64,000 nucleotides of DNA. Origin: Owenia fusiformis. Its lineage: Eukaryota; Annelida; Polychaeta; Sabellida; Oweniidae. Positions 12,454 through 22,305 of the stretch are shown piece by piece. The stretch lies in the NCBI GenBank assembly GCA_903813345.2, contig CAIIXF020000001.1, positions 20,543,915 to 20,607,914 on the forward strand, in the 5' to 3' direction. Under the pieces are notes generated by a model. That model did no database searches. It was not told the DNA's origin and saw only the letters and a list, made by a program, of their open reading frames with translations. Within the stretch, counting starts at the first letter, position 1. Every line of letters starts with the position of its first letter. The position numbers and the translations under genes are program-made.

Positions 12454-13281
12454 GGAATGTATAGTATAGTAGAATGCATATATACTTGGGATAAATACAG
12501 GGTGACCCCAAAAACAGAACCATCCATAATTTCTTTAATACATATCTTATCAGCTTCATTCCTTACATAACATTCAATATTCTTTTTGTTATGGTCAATT
12601 AAAAAATGTATCCACTTTTGACAGAAAAGAAAATGTTAAATTATCGTGGCATCCAAAATGTTACATATCATTTGTTAAGGAAGTGTTCCAGCAACCTTTA
12701 AACCATTTTAAGTATGGCTGGACCTTCTGAGTGTTGGAACAATGTTCAATGCAATCACACACAGTGCTCTCATACTTCATTCTAAGAACCATGTAGATAG
12801 GAACGCTGATCATTTCTCCTTTCTTCCTCTTTCAACTCATTTTTAAATATTTGACTTTGATATTACATGTCAGGCAATGATTTTGACTGATCATTCTGCT
12901 GTCTTAATCGTTGATTTTTGTCTCAATCATGTTTATTTCATGTTTGATGACCTGTAACCAGGGAGTCATGAATAGTGTTCCAGATTTGGTATCTGTACTT
13001 TCACATTTGAATAACGATAGATACAGATGGCATGTTCACTTTTATACTTTCATAGCATATTTTTCTGTATATTGTATTACTAGAAGTCACATACTGAATA
13101 TCACCAGATTTCTTAGTTGTTTTACCTAGGCATTGCTAGTTGATTGCTTTTCAAATTTTCTTTGACATCTTTAACGTTAAACCAGTATACCCTCCTCAAT
13201 TTGAATACATATTATCAAAAAGCGATGCACATATTAATATAAAAAAAGGTTGAAGGAAATATTTTCATTTTTAAATTACAG
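12454..13281. other. Intron stretch without recognised features
   Basis: A CAGGGTGACCCC end-like motif occurs at about 12499 but no partner end was found. Otherwise AT-rich noncoding sequence up to the exon at 13282. Confidence 0.4.
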
Positions 13282-14174
13282 AAAGATGTCAGTCAAGTCT
13301 ATGATGTGATTGTTCTGAGTCTTGTTCTGAATTTTGCTGGAGATCCAATCATACGTGGCAAAATGCTAAAGCAAGCCAGGAGACTATGCAAAATTGATGG
13401 CCATGTCTTGGTAAGCTTGAACATATATTTTTACTAGTATGACAGATTTGAGGGTCTATAACAGCAAAACCATCTCTTCCCCAATACAATTGATTACAGG
13501 CTTTGTATAAAAAACCTCCTACCCACGTACCCTCGTACCCACGTACGTGGGTCCTGATCCAGTCTTTAAAGAGTTAAATTTTTAAATGTTTAAAACATTA
13601 TTCAATCTCAGTTTATCCTGAATTATAGATGAATTTATGCATCCATATGCCTTTATTTATAGGTCTGACATCTCTGTAGTAAAATAAAATAAAGCCGGTG
13701 TAAAAGGGTAGGAGGTCCTATCAAATTGGGAATGTACTAAAAACCCTTCGACCTACGACCCTTCGACCCTACGACTTACTGGGTGTCAAGAATTTTTGGA
13801 ATATATTTTATTGAAAAACCCTTCGACCTCTGATTTCCCAGTCCAGTTTACTAAATGATTACGTATAGTTCCAACTTGAGCTCCCTGTGCACGCAAATAC
13901 GCATTTTACCTGGTAATTGTCAAGCAAAAATGTTTCAGTAGAAAAATTTCTAAAAAAGTTCGTCTACACAGCAAAAATGCGAACGCCGAAAAAAAACGTA
14001 CGCATTTCGTTCGGGATTTTCACGCGAATTACGTATATGTCACGCATTGCGTTATTTTACTTTTTTACTAAAACTTGAAAAGTAGTTGAACGATTTTGAG
14101 ATCAAAAGTTCGATGGGATTTGCTCCACCTCGCGTTGCTGTTATCTAGTTCTGAAATGTTTCATATCGGAGTGG

Positions 14175-15325
14175 CTCCAGGACCGACAATTTTGTCGGTA
14201 CTGAAGACTGTCCAGGGGTATTTGCTGGGGTACCGACAATTGTCGGCACTCTATCGTCACCTAGTAGTGCCAGATAGAGAACCGACAATTGTCTGGTAGC
14301 CTAGTGGTTAGGGAGCACGACATGAACACACTCGGTCCCGAGTTCGAATCCCGGCAGGACCTACTTTTTTCTTTTGAGGGGGCATAGTGCTTCTTTTGCA
14401 GTATTGAATCGTACAGGCATTAACTTGTAGTGAGCCATAATTTATTTCGACAAAAATTGAAGCTTACCCCCCATAGTGTAATATATCAAAATGCACCTGT
14501 CCATATAGGGGTTCGATTGACCTACATCAAATTATAGGGAGTCGGGTTACTTTTTGAGATATCAGCGTCCGTTTATTGTAACTTGCGTTTGCTACCACTT
14601 CCTCAATTCTGATATGACGGGCAAACGCGTAGTAAACATGCTCACGTTCGGAACTATTTTCACCTACATCGCTATTTTCGTAATTCAAATGAAAGTTGAA
14701 CTCCTCTTTATTTTGATACCAAATAGTGGCATACTAGGTACCCTAGAAGCCAACTATGGGTTATTTAGAACGATACCACAGGTTTTTAAATGGACTATAT
14801 AGGGGTCATACCTTTTGGCGGATGGATATGGAACCTCATACCATAAGCTTCAAATAAAAAACATTCTATGGCTATTTTCTTCTATCTAATGGGTAGCAAA
14901 CGCCCCTTTCTACGCCTGATCGGCTCAGGAGAAATATCCTGTCTGTTTAGAATATATATAGCCGTTTACTCTGCATTAATAGCTCTCTTACGTCTTACTT
15001 GTTCATGTTTTTATGGGTTTTCAACGTTTACTACCATTCCCCGTTCCCGGGCTACCATTTTTTGACTGGGTTTGGTAATCCCCGGGTAACCGGGGCTAAT
15101 GCCCTCCCCGGGTTTTGCACTTGTTCCCAAAATATCCGTATGATATCTGAAATATCCCCCCCGCGCATTGCGCATGCGCCAGAAAATTCGAAAATCAATA
15201 TTTGTCGGTCCTCTAGCGTGTAAACACAGCATATCTCCCGTACCGACAATTTATTTGTCGGTCCTCTAGCGTGCCACCACATCAGAGTCTAGAGTACCGA
15301 CAATTGTCGGTACTCTAGCCTTAGA
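14175..15325 (+). repeat. Palindrome-rich repeat family with tRNA-like module, copy 1
   Basis: Both ends carry clusters of the 16-bp palindrome ACCGACAATTGTCGGT or spaced variants (14182, 14233, 14281, 15241, 15297). The interior matches the reverse complement of 16177-17800, apart from about 440 bp missing here. No transposase is seen. Confidence 0.75.
14290..14362 (+). repeat. tRNA-like sequence within copy 1
   Basis: It contains an A-box-like TAGCCTAGTGGTTAG and a B-box-like GAGTTCGAATCCC in tRNA spacing. The acceptor arms do not pair well, so a working tRNA gene is unlikely. A related copy occurs inverted at 17503-17577. Confidence 0.6.
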
Positions 15326-16176
15326 ACCTCGCATGCTTTGGATTTTGTAGGATGCAAAACAAAGAATCTACTTATTTAGTTGGCATTAGCGAGCATTCTT
15401 CCGCTAGACCACCGTGATTTTATGAATGGTGGGAGTAATTAAACGCTACTCATTTGAATGCTATGATTCGGAAGTGACGTCACGTTCTTCATTTAGAAAC
15501 CTTTCCAAAATCATATCGCCGGCTCCGATCGAAGTCCAGCTTTAAATATCTTTAACTCTCTTGGGACAGATTCTTAAGTTCTATACACAAAGTAATATTT
15601 CCAGCAACTTCATATGGACTGAGAAATATCTAGAAGGTCGAAGGGTTTTTATAAAAATATATTTCAAAAATTCTTGACACGCTGTAAGTCGTAGGTCGCA
15701 GGGTCGAAGGGTCGAAGGGTTTTTAGTACATTCCATCAAATTATGGTCCTACTTTCCATTGATTTATATGGTGACCTAAATACAACTCTTTCCCTTATTA
15801 TCTTATACACAATCAGGGCCAGTAAGGGCCGTTAAGAAAGGGGACCATAATCCCCAGGGGACCATAATTTCTTTTACACCGGAATTGCATAAATGTTCAT
15901 TATTTTTGAGCTATTTGACTTATGTTTTTGATATGTCGAAATGTTTTTTGTTGATCGGGCAGTCTTACCTGTACTATAACACATCAGTGCTGATTAGCAA
16001 TCTCCTAGCCTTCGCTCAGTGCAATCCGTGCCTCCTGTTACCTCATGCAGATTGTAAATGTCCCGGGAAGTTTACCCTTGTCCAAAAGTTGACATCTTTT
16101 TAGAAATACATTTCTTAGAGTTTCCAACCAATTAAATTCACCACATTTTATTAGATGTTTATTTCGTAAAGGAGCT

Positions 16177-17800
16177 AGAGTACCGACAATTGTCGGTACT
16201 CTAGACTCTGATGTGGTCGCACGCTAGAGGACCGACAAATAAATTGTCGGTACGGCAGATATGCTGTGTTTACACGCTAGAGGACCGACAAATATTGATT
16301 TTCGCATTTTCTGGCGCATGCACAATGGCCGGGGGATATTTCAGATATCATACGGATATTTTGGGAACAAGTGCAAAACCCGGGTAGGGCATTAGCCCCG
16401 GTTACCCGGGGATTACCAAACCCAGTCAAAAAATGGTAGCCCGGGAACAGGGAATGGTAGTAAACGTTGAAAACCCAATAAAAACACGAACAAGTAAGAC
16501 GTTAGAGAGCTATTAATGCAGAGTAAACGGCTATATATATTCGTAACAGACAGGATATTTCTCCTGAGCCGATCAGGCGTAGAAAGGGGCGTTTGCTACC
16601 CATCAGATAGAAGAAAATACTTGTAGCTAGAATGTTTTTTATTTGAAGCTTATCGTATGGTATGAGGTTCCATATCCATCCGCCAATATAGTCCGCCTAT
16701 ATAGTCCATTTAAAAACCTGTGGTATCGTTCTAAATAACCCATAGTTGGCTTCTAGGGTACCTAGTATGCCACTATTTGGTATCAAAATAAAGAGGAGTT
16801 CAACTTTCATTTGAATTACGAAAATAGCGATGTAGGTCAAAATAGTTCCGAACGTGAGCATGTTTACTACGCGTTTGCCCGTAATATCAGAATTGAGGAA
16901 GTGGTAGCAAACGCGAGTTACAATAAACGGACGCTGATATCTCAAAAGTAATCTGACTCCCTATATTTTGATGTAGGTCAATCGAACCCCTATATGGACA
17001 GGTGTATTTTGATATATAACACTATGGGGGGGGGGGTAAGCGTTTTATAGTTGGTCACGAACGCCATATGCGCAAAGTATTGTTATGAATTTTCGAATTT
17101 GGTGTTGGATTACGGTACCCATACCTTATAGCACAATTTTTGATGGAAGTTGCATTTGGCTCCCTTAGTTAATGGCCACGATTCAATCTCGCATGAGAGA
17201 GCTACCAAACGCAAAGTAAACAGTGATATATTCCAAATGAGATATTTCTCCTGTGCCATGGCGTATAGTAAGGGTAGAGGTAGACGGGGGCGAAAGCATC
17301 CCCTCCCCTAACTGTATATATCGACCCATTAGATAGAACAAGAAAAGAGCTTTAAAATGTTTTTTAATTGAAGCTTGTAGGACAATTTTGATGGAAGTTG
17401 AATCAATTTTTGTCGAAATAAATTATGGCTCACTACAAGTTAATGCCTGTACGATTCCATACTGCAAAAGAAGCACTATGCCCCCCTCAAAAGAAAAAAG
17501 TTGGTCCTGTCGGGATTCGAACTCGGGACCGAGTGTGTTCGAGTCGTGCTCACTAACCACTAGACTACGACATGTACGAGTGATGAGGTTATTTCCAAAA
17601 GTAAAAGTAGTGTATTTATTAATGAAATTGTCGGCTCTCTAGCAAAAACACGTAGCAGCCACTTGCGTACCGACAATTGTCGGTTCTCTATCGGCACTAC
17701 TAGGTGACGATAGAGTGCCGACAATTGTCGGTACCCCAGCAAATTCCCCTGGACAGTCTCCAGTACCGACAATTGTCGGTCCTGGAGCCACTCCGTTGAA
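16177..17800 (-). repeat. Palindrome-rich repeat family with tRNA-like module, copy 2 (inverted)
   Basis: This is the reverse-complement partner of 14175-15325, with ACCGACAATTGTCGGT units at 16192, 16232, 17670, 17719 and 17765. It keeps about 440 bp (17040-17400 region) that copy 1 has lost. Single-strand pairing of the two copies would make a hairpin with arms over 1 kb. Confidence 0.75.
17503..17577 (-). repeat. tRNA-like sequence within copy 2
   Basis: The reverse strand reads GTAGTCTAGTGGTTAGTGAG then GAGTTCGAATCCCGACAGG, giving A- and B-box-like elements. It is better preserved than copy 1 but the acceptor stem is still poor. Probably tRNA-derived rather than a functional tRNA. Confidence 0.6.
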
Positions 17801-18538
17801 CGTATTATTTCAAATGTTATTAGAATTCATTCTTACGAATATTATACGTTATTAACGTATGTTAGTCAAAGATTTGGTGTCGTTGTTGTCCATTGTATTC
17901 ACGTTTTACGCGCAAAAAGCTAGAAACTACAAAGCTGAACTTTTATCATTCAAACCAGTTTTACATCAAATCATTGTCAAAATAAAACTCTACTCTTCAT
18001 ATTACGCCAAGCAATAGATTGGTTGTACACTGTAAGACTGCCCGATCAACAAAAAATCGCTTCGATATATCAAAAACAACACTCAAATAGCTCAAATGAA
18101 CATTATGCAATGCCAGCTTTATTTTATGACGAGACAGATGTCCGATCTAGAAATAAAGGCATATGGGTACATAAATTCATCCATAATTAAGCATACATTG
18201 AGATAGAATAATGTTTAAAAAATGTTAAAGATTTAACTCTTTAAAGACTGGGTCAGGACCCACGTACGTGGGTACGAGGGTACGTGGGTAGGAGGTTTTT
18301 TATACAAAGCCTTGATTACATGTACTCGATACGGGGTTGATTGAATATATAAGATTGCCTTGTTCAAGGCATTTCCTGTGTTCTTATATTTCCAGTTCAT
18401 AATTTCATTTTTGACACATAGCGTTATTATCGGATAACTTATATTTATTTCTGCATGCTTAACACTTCCTTTATAAAAATACAAATACAAATTAGCATAT
18501 TTTCCATGTTTTATAGATTGTATTGCCCTTGCCTTGTG

Positions 18539-18990
18539 CAGGCCTGTCAACTTGGGAACACCTAACATGAGTGACTTGGAAATGTTGAACACCTCCCCTC
18601 AAATTTTGAACACCTTGGTTTAAATTTTATTACATCTTGCCAAATTTTGAACACCTCAAATTTTTCGCGCTCGCTACGCTCGCATTTCAAACATCCGTCA
18701 ACGGGGGGGGGGGGTAGGTACGAAAAATTTCGAACGGAATGCGTGACATATACGTAATTCGCGTGAAAAGTCCGAACGAAATGCATACATTTTTTTACGG
18801 CGTTCGTATTTTTGCTGTGTAGACGATCTTTTTTAGACATTTTTCTGCAGAAATATTTTTGCTTGACAATTACCAGGTAAAATGCATATTTGCGTGACAT
18901 TTTCTGTCACGCAAAAATAACTGGCGTGACTTCAAATTCTTCAGCAAATGCGTGACAAATACGCAAAATGCGGGACAGTTGACAGGCCTG
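18539..18990. mobile_element. CAGGCCTGTCAA element inserted in a coding exon, 6-bp TSD
   Basis: The ends are CAGGCCTGTCAAC and GTTGACAGGCCTG, with CTTGTG duplicated at 18533-18538 and 18991-18996. It interrupts the methyltransferase exon just after the LPLPC codons. It is oriented opposite to the copy at 11960. Confidence 0.92.
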
Positions 18991-19417
18991 CTTGTGTGAA
19001 GAACTCGCGCTAGACTATATGACCCATGACCTATTGAAGGAAATTGTGGCGTCTTTAGGCTTTACATGTATTGATTCACATGATAGTAAGAGATTGGCGT
19101 TCATGATGTTCAAGAAGTCAGCAGGAGCAGCAGTTACACACAAGTGAGATAACAAAATAATCAATGAGGCCACATATGATAAAATGTTACCACCTGGTTG
19201 CAATTACAAAAGTTTACATAATCATTGTCATATGATATTGGAATATGATGCAGTGATGGAAGAATGAAGTTACTTTTGTTAGAGGAAAGTTTTGAATGAT
19301 GATTTAATGAGTGAAGAATGTTAATTTTTTGGTAAATTTAAGAGAAATTCAATTAATGTTTTCTAATTTCAAGATGAGGGTGAAGGGGACTGAACCGAAA
19401 AAATGCCACATTTTCAT

Positions 19418-19550
19418 GTCACCAACACAAGTGGTGACATATTGTTATTGTCTCTAACTTTTTCTTGTGGCAATGGTTGGTGTTTGGCATTTGGTGGTTG
19501 ATGTTCAATGTGTGTAACAAATGGCAGGTGGTGAAATTTTGCGAGCTAAT
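19418..19550 (+). repeat. Hairpin-headed interspersed repeat, copy 2
   Basis: GTCACCAACACAAGTGGTGAC begins the copy, followed by ATATTGTTATTGTCTCTAAC and TGTAACAAATGGCAGG. It lies in the last intron of the Bmt2-like gene. Confidence 0.6.
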
Positions 19551-19958
19551 GCGTTGTTTCAAGATATTTTAGTTTTCAACATATTTCTGAATTATCTTAA
19601 CAGTTTCAATTCTATTATGGTAGAAAGATGCACATTATATTGTATGTAAATGCTCTGATTCATGATTCATAAAAAAATTAAAAAAATTAAAATTGCAACA
19701 AAAAAGTTTTTTACACATTTTTGGAAATAAAAAATGTCTACTCTGTAGACTGCAGGTCTAATTATACACATGTTGAAACAATGACGTAATGAGATTTGTA
19801 TTGATTTTTCAGAGTTCCCAAAGAAGGAGATGAAAAATGGTGTCAAGATGAACAACTTTACTATTGTTATTAAATGAAAGAGAAATGTCGATAGGGTGAT
19901 TGGTCAGAAACTACGGGAGCCTCCACAAGTGGAGTGCAACTAGGATACCAGTGATGCT

Positions 19959-21626
19959 TTGACCAAAGTGCTAAAATAATTCTAGTGCTACTAAGAATGA
20001 AGTGCTTTGGTGATTGTAGTGCTACTGTGACTTAAGTAATACAACAACAATGGTACATGATTCAAGTGCTGAATAGTGACTAAAGTGCAATAACAAAATG
20101 ATTATTCGTACTATGACTAAAGTGATTTAATCATTTTAGTCCTTTTATGACTGAAGTGCTACTATGATTCAAGTGATATTGTGTACAGAACGTGAACAGT
20201 AATTGAAGGTATTAAAAGTAGTTTGCAAATATTATATTGCAACTTTGCAAGTGAATCACCTTTCACATTCATGAACTTTCTATAATAGGAATTCATCCCA
20301 GGGCCAATGTATTAAAGGTGGAAATGGATATTTTCATTAATATTGATATATCTCAGAAGTATTCCTGAGCATATTTGATATCTTGTTGTGAACAATTTAT
20401 TGCTAAATATACTTCAATGATTGAGAAACAATATATTGTATGTTGGGATTTGCTACTCAGCGGAGTTGCTGTTTTCTAGTTAATCTGTATTATTTGATTT
20501 GTGAACCAGATTACTGACATCCAGGCCCGTAGCCAGGATTTGCCAAGGGGGGGGGGTTCATTTTTCCAAATTTTCCAGGGGGGGTTCACATTTGACAATT
20601 TTGGCCCAAATATGGCTAAAACCACTTGAGAAGTGCTCAAAATGGTGAAAAACTGCATGATTTTGAAAGAGTTTTTGGCCAGTGGGGGGGGGTTCGCCCA
20701 AACCCTGCAAACCCCCCCTGGCTACGGGCCTGGACATCTATGATATGTTACAAGGGATAAGAGTGTACTACATACTCCCCTCCATAAGTTTGGCAACCTT
20801 TTTCCTCATAGGCTTACCTGTTAAAGCCCCTGTATGTTTGTATTTTAATTTTCATAACTTGCAAAGTAAAAACTCACAATGAAGGTGGGGATGTAACTTG
20901 ACTTTATTTCCAATACCTTCAAAGTATTCCATTTTTTCCTCAATTACAATAGGTCGAAAATTGATGACAAATTTGATGAATTTTTGAAAATCGTCATTCC
21001 AATGTAAACCAATGGGAAATGGTGGGTTCAGGTTCAGGACAAATCAAATTTCAGGATACCTATTCAAGAATACATCTAACAAAGATTATTTTTATTTAGA
21101 AAATAATATTCCTTTGGCATTGAGTTATAAGTTCTTTCTTTGCAGGTTATGAAAATAAAAATTCAAACAAAGAGAGACTTCAACAGTTAAGCCTATGGGG
21201 AACAAAGGTTTTCAAACTTATGGAGGGGAGTTTACTGTTGGATGTCCATCCCTTGTAGTCAAAATGATAATGGATATTATAGTAGGACAACTACATTGCA
21301 TAGGGCTTGGCAGAAGAAGTGAAGCGGACAATGAATAGTATAAATGATATAGAACGAATTTTAAAACTCTCATCCATAAGAGACGTGCAACTTGTATGTT
21401 AAAACAGAATTCATTTGAGACTCTCTTCATCACTTTTGGGTCTTAACTCTAAAAAGGATGGCACAACTATAACTTTTTATTGATTATTTCTGGCTGTTAT
21501 GAATTCCAACTTTACCCTTTACTTTTTAAAGGTATCCATTTGAGACTTTCTACATCGCTTTCACTTTGATCTAAACTCAAAAGAAAATGGCACAACTTTA
21601 AACATGGGCTTTCATTATTACTGGTC
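19959..21626. repeat. Right copy of the direct-repeat block
   Basis: It matches the left block (1-3730) after removal of that copy's two transposons. It begins 86 bp after the methyltransferase stop codon. A region of about 150 bp near 20205-20365 differs from the left copy. This copy has its own insertion at 20522-20732. Confidence 0.85.
20522..20732. mobile_element. CAGGCCCGTAGCC MITE copy A, 6-bp TSD
   Basis: The ends are CAGGCCCGTAGCCAGG and CCTGGCTACGGGCCTG with GACATC on both sides (20516-20521, 20733-20738). It contains G- and C-runs. The left block has no insertion at this base; its own insertion lies 4 bp away. Confidence 0.9.
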
Positions 21627-21834
21627 ATTTTTGTTTTACTTTAGCTTATTTTAAACTTATTTTATGCTTTAAAACATTCTATATTATTTTTCTTGAATAT
21701 AATATGAATCCATATGTTTATCCTGTATTTTTCGAAAACATGATCAGAGTGGTTATTTTCAGGTTTTCATGTCAGAAGCATAATGTAGTATATTTTCTCT
21801 TGAAAGCCGATATTTAAATTACTGCCTGGCCCTG

Positions 21835-21901
21835 CACTGGCGGATCCAGAAGTTAACAAAGGGGAGCCCAAACTTTGAGTTTTTCCCTGGATCCGCCAGT
21901 G
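21835..21901. mobile_element. 67-bp micro-MITE with 15-bp perfect TIRs
   Basis: CACTGGCGGATCCAG at the left is matched exactly by its complement at the right. No target duplication is clear. Ends of this kind belong to hAT-type MITEs. Confidence 0.65.
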
Positions 21902-21945
21902 CTTCAAATGATCATTCACAATATTCATTTGATACATACTCCTAG

Positions 21946-21964
21946 TTATCCGGGAACGGGATAA
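21946..21964. mobile_element. 19-bp remnant of a TTATCC..GGGATAA hAT element
   Basis: TTATCC is joined directly to GGGAACGGGATAA and flanked by exact ACTCCTAG repeats (21938-21945 and 21965-21972). The ends match those of the 546-bp element at 35058-35603. It is a fully deleted copy that still shows its 8-bp target duplication. Confidence 0.75.
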
Positions 21965-22305
21965 ACTCCTAGTAGCTAACCTGCCACAATATTCCCGGGA
22001 CTTGGTTTCGTTCAGTGTAATTAGCCTGTCATGACATGTCTATCTTGCTGCATGTCATTACTTACACAAATTCTTGATTATGTAGAATGGTTTTTATTCA
22101 GGCAAAACACAGCATAAAAATCATGTCCGAATTCATTAGACATTTGAAATCAGTAAATTATTTAAATTTTCTACTTGCAAAAATTAGAAAAGAATTTTCA
22201 TGTCATTCACGAATTTTCTCGCAACTTCTCGTACACATGTCCTGAAAAAAATTCGTACAATATTTTTCAATTCATTACTTATTTTAGCTGATAGTCACCA
22301 CAATA

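Larger units (their letters stand above)
13729..15734. mobile_element. Third-level Mutator-like element, 9-bp TSD
   Basis: Inverted ends start GGAATGTACTAAAAACCC and continue through repeats of CCCTTCGACC for about 100 bp (13729-13840 against 15637-15734). The flanks are ATCAAATTG and ATCAAATTA, a 9-bp duplication with one mismatch. It carries a partial CAGGCCTG-family fragment and one copy of the palindrome-rich family at 14175-15325. Confidence 0.75.
13695..15882. mobile_element. Second-level insertion with CCGGTGTAAAAG ends
   Basis: This segment separates parts of the left TIR that are contiguous in the right TIR, so it is an insertion. It begins CCGGTGTAAAAG and ends CTTTTACACCGG. The short TIR is clear; a target duplication is not, so the superfamily is unassigned. 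Confidence 0.6.
13499..18311. mobile_element. Mutator-like element with long TIRs, 9-bp TSD, host of nested insertions
   Basis: The ends are near-identical inverted repeats starting GGCTTTGTATAAAAAACC and containing a CCCACGTACGTGGG hairpin. The direct repeat TTGATTACA lies at 13490-13498 and 18312-18320. The right TIR (about 18020-18311) aligns with 13499-13694 plus 15883-15985 on the left, which shows that the left TIR was later interrupted by insertions. The element fills nearly the whole intron between the methyltransferase exons ending at 13410 and starting at 18517. No transposase ORF was recognised. Confidence 0.85.
4339..19873 (+). pseudogene. Fungal-type Bmt2-like rRNA adenine N1-methyltransferase, last exons disrupted
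   Basis: Exons: 4339-4480, 5666-5791, 11706-11843, 13282-13410, 18517-18538 plus 18997-19143 (one exon split by a transposon), 19813-19873. The 5' coding exon was not found. Phases join throughout the first four. Motifs in order: an N-terminal helical region (STLHNLNKAIES), GGIAVYQVASKRG, the SAM-binding LLDVGALDENY, an acidic IDLNPQ and QADFLDF, then SLVLNF and LPLPC, the hallmarks of yeast Bmt2 (the 25S rRNA m1A enzyme) rather than human SAMTOR. Expected role, from the family: nucleolar methylation of large-subunit rRNA. The exon at 18517 carries a 452-bp insertion. After removing it conceptually, VKNSR runs into TAG; the downstream reading YMTHDLLKEIV lies in another frame, 5 nt out. Good splice sites and a sensible C-terminus remain, so the damage looks recent. 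It may be a null allele rather than a fixed pseudogene. Confidence 0.8.

Noticed and set aside
12499-13240. Possible transposon starting CAGGGTGACCCCAAAAAC
   Set aside because: No matching inverted end or target duplication could be found downstream.
14290-14362. Functional tRNA gene
   Set aside because: A- and B-box-like elements are present but the acceptor stem does not pair and it lies inside a repeat.
14554-14802. 82-residue frame repeated inverted at 16697-16945
   Set aside because: Shared only because the two segments are inverted copies of one repeat; no homology or splice context.
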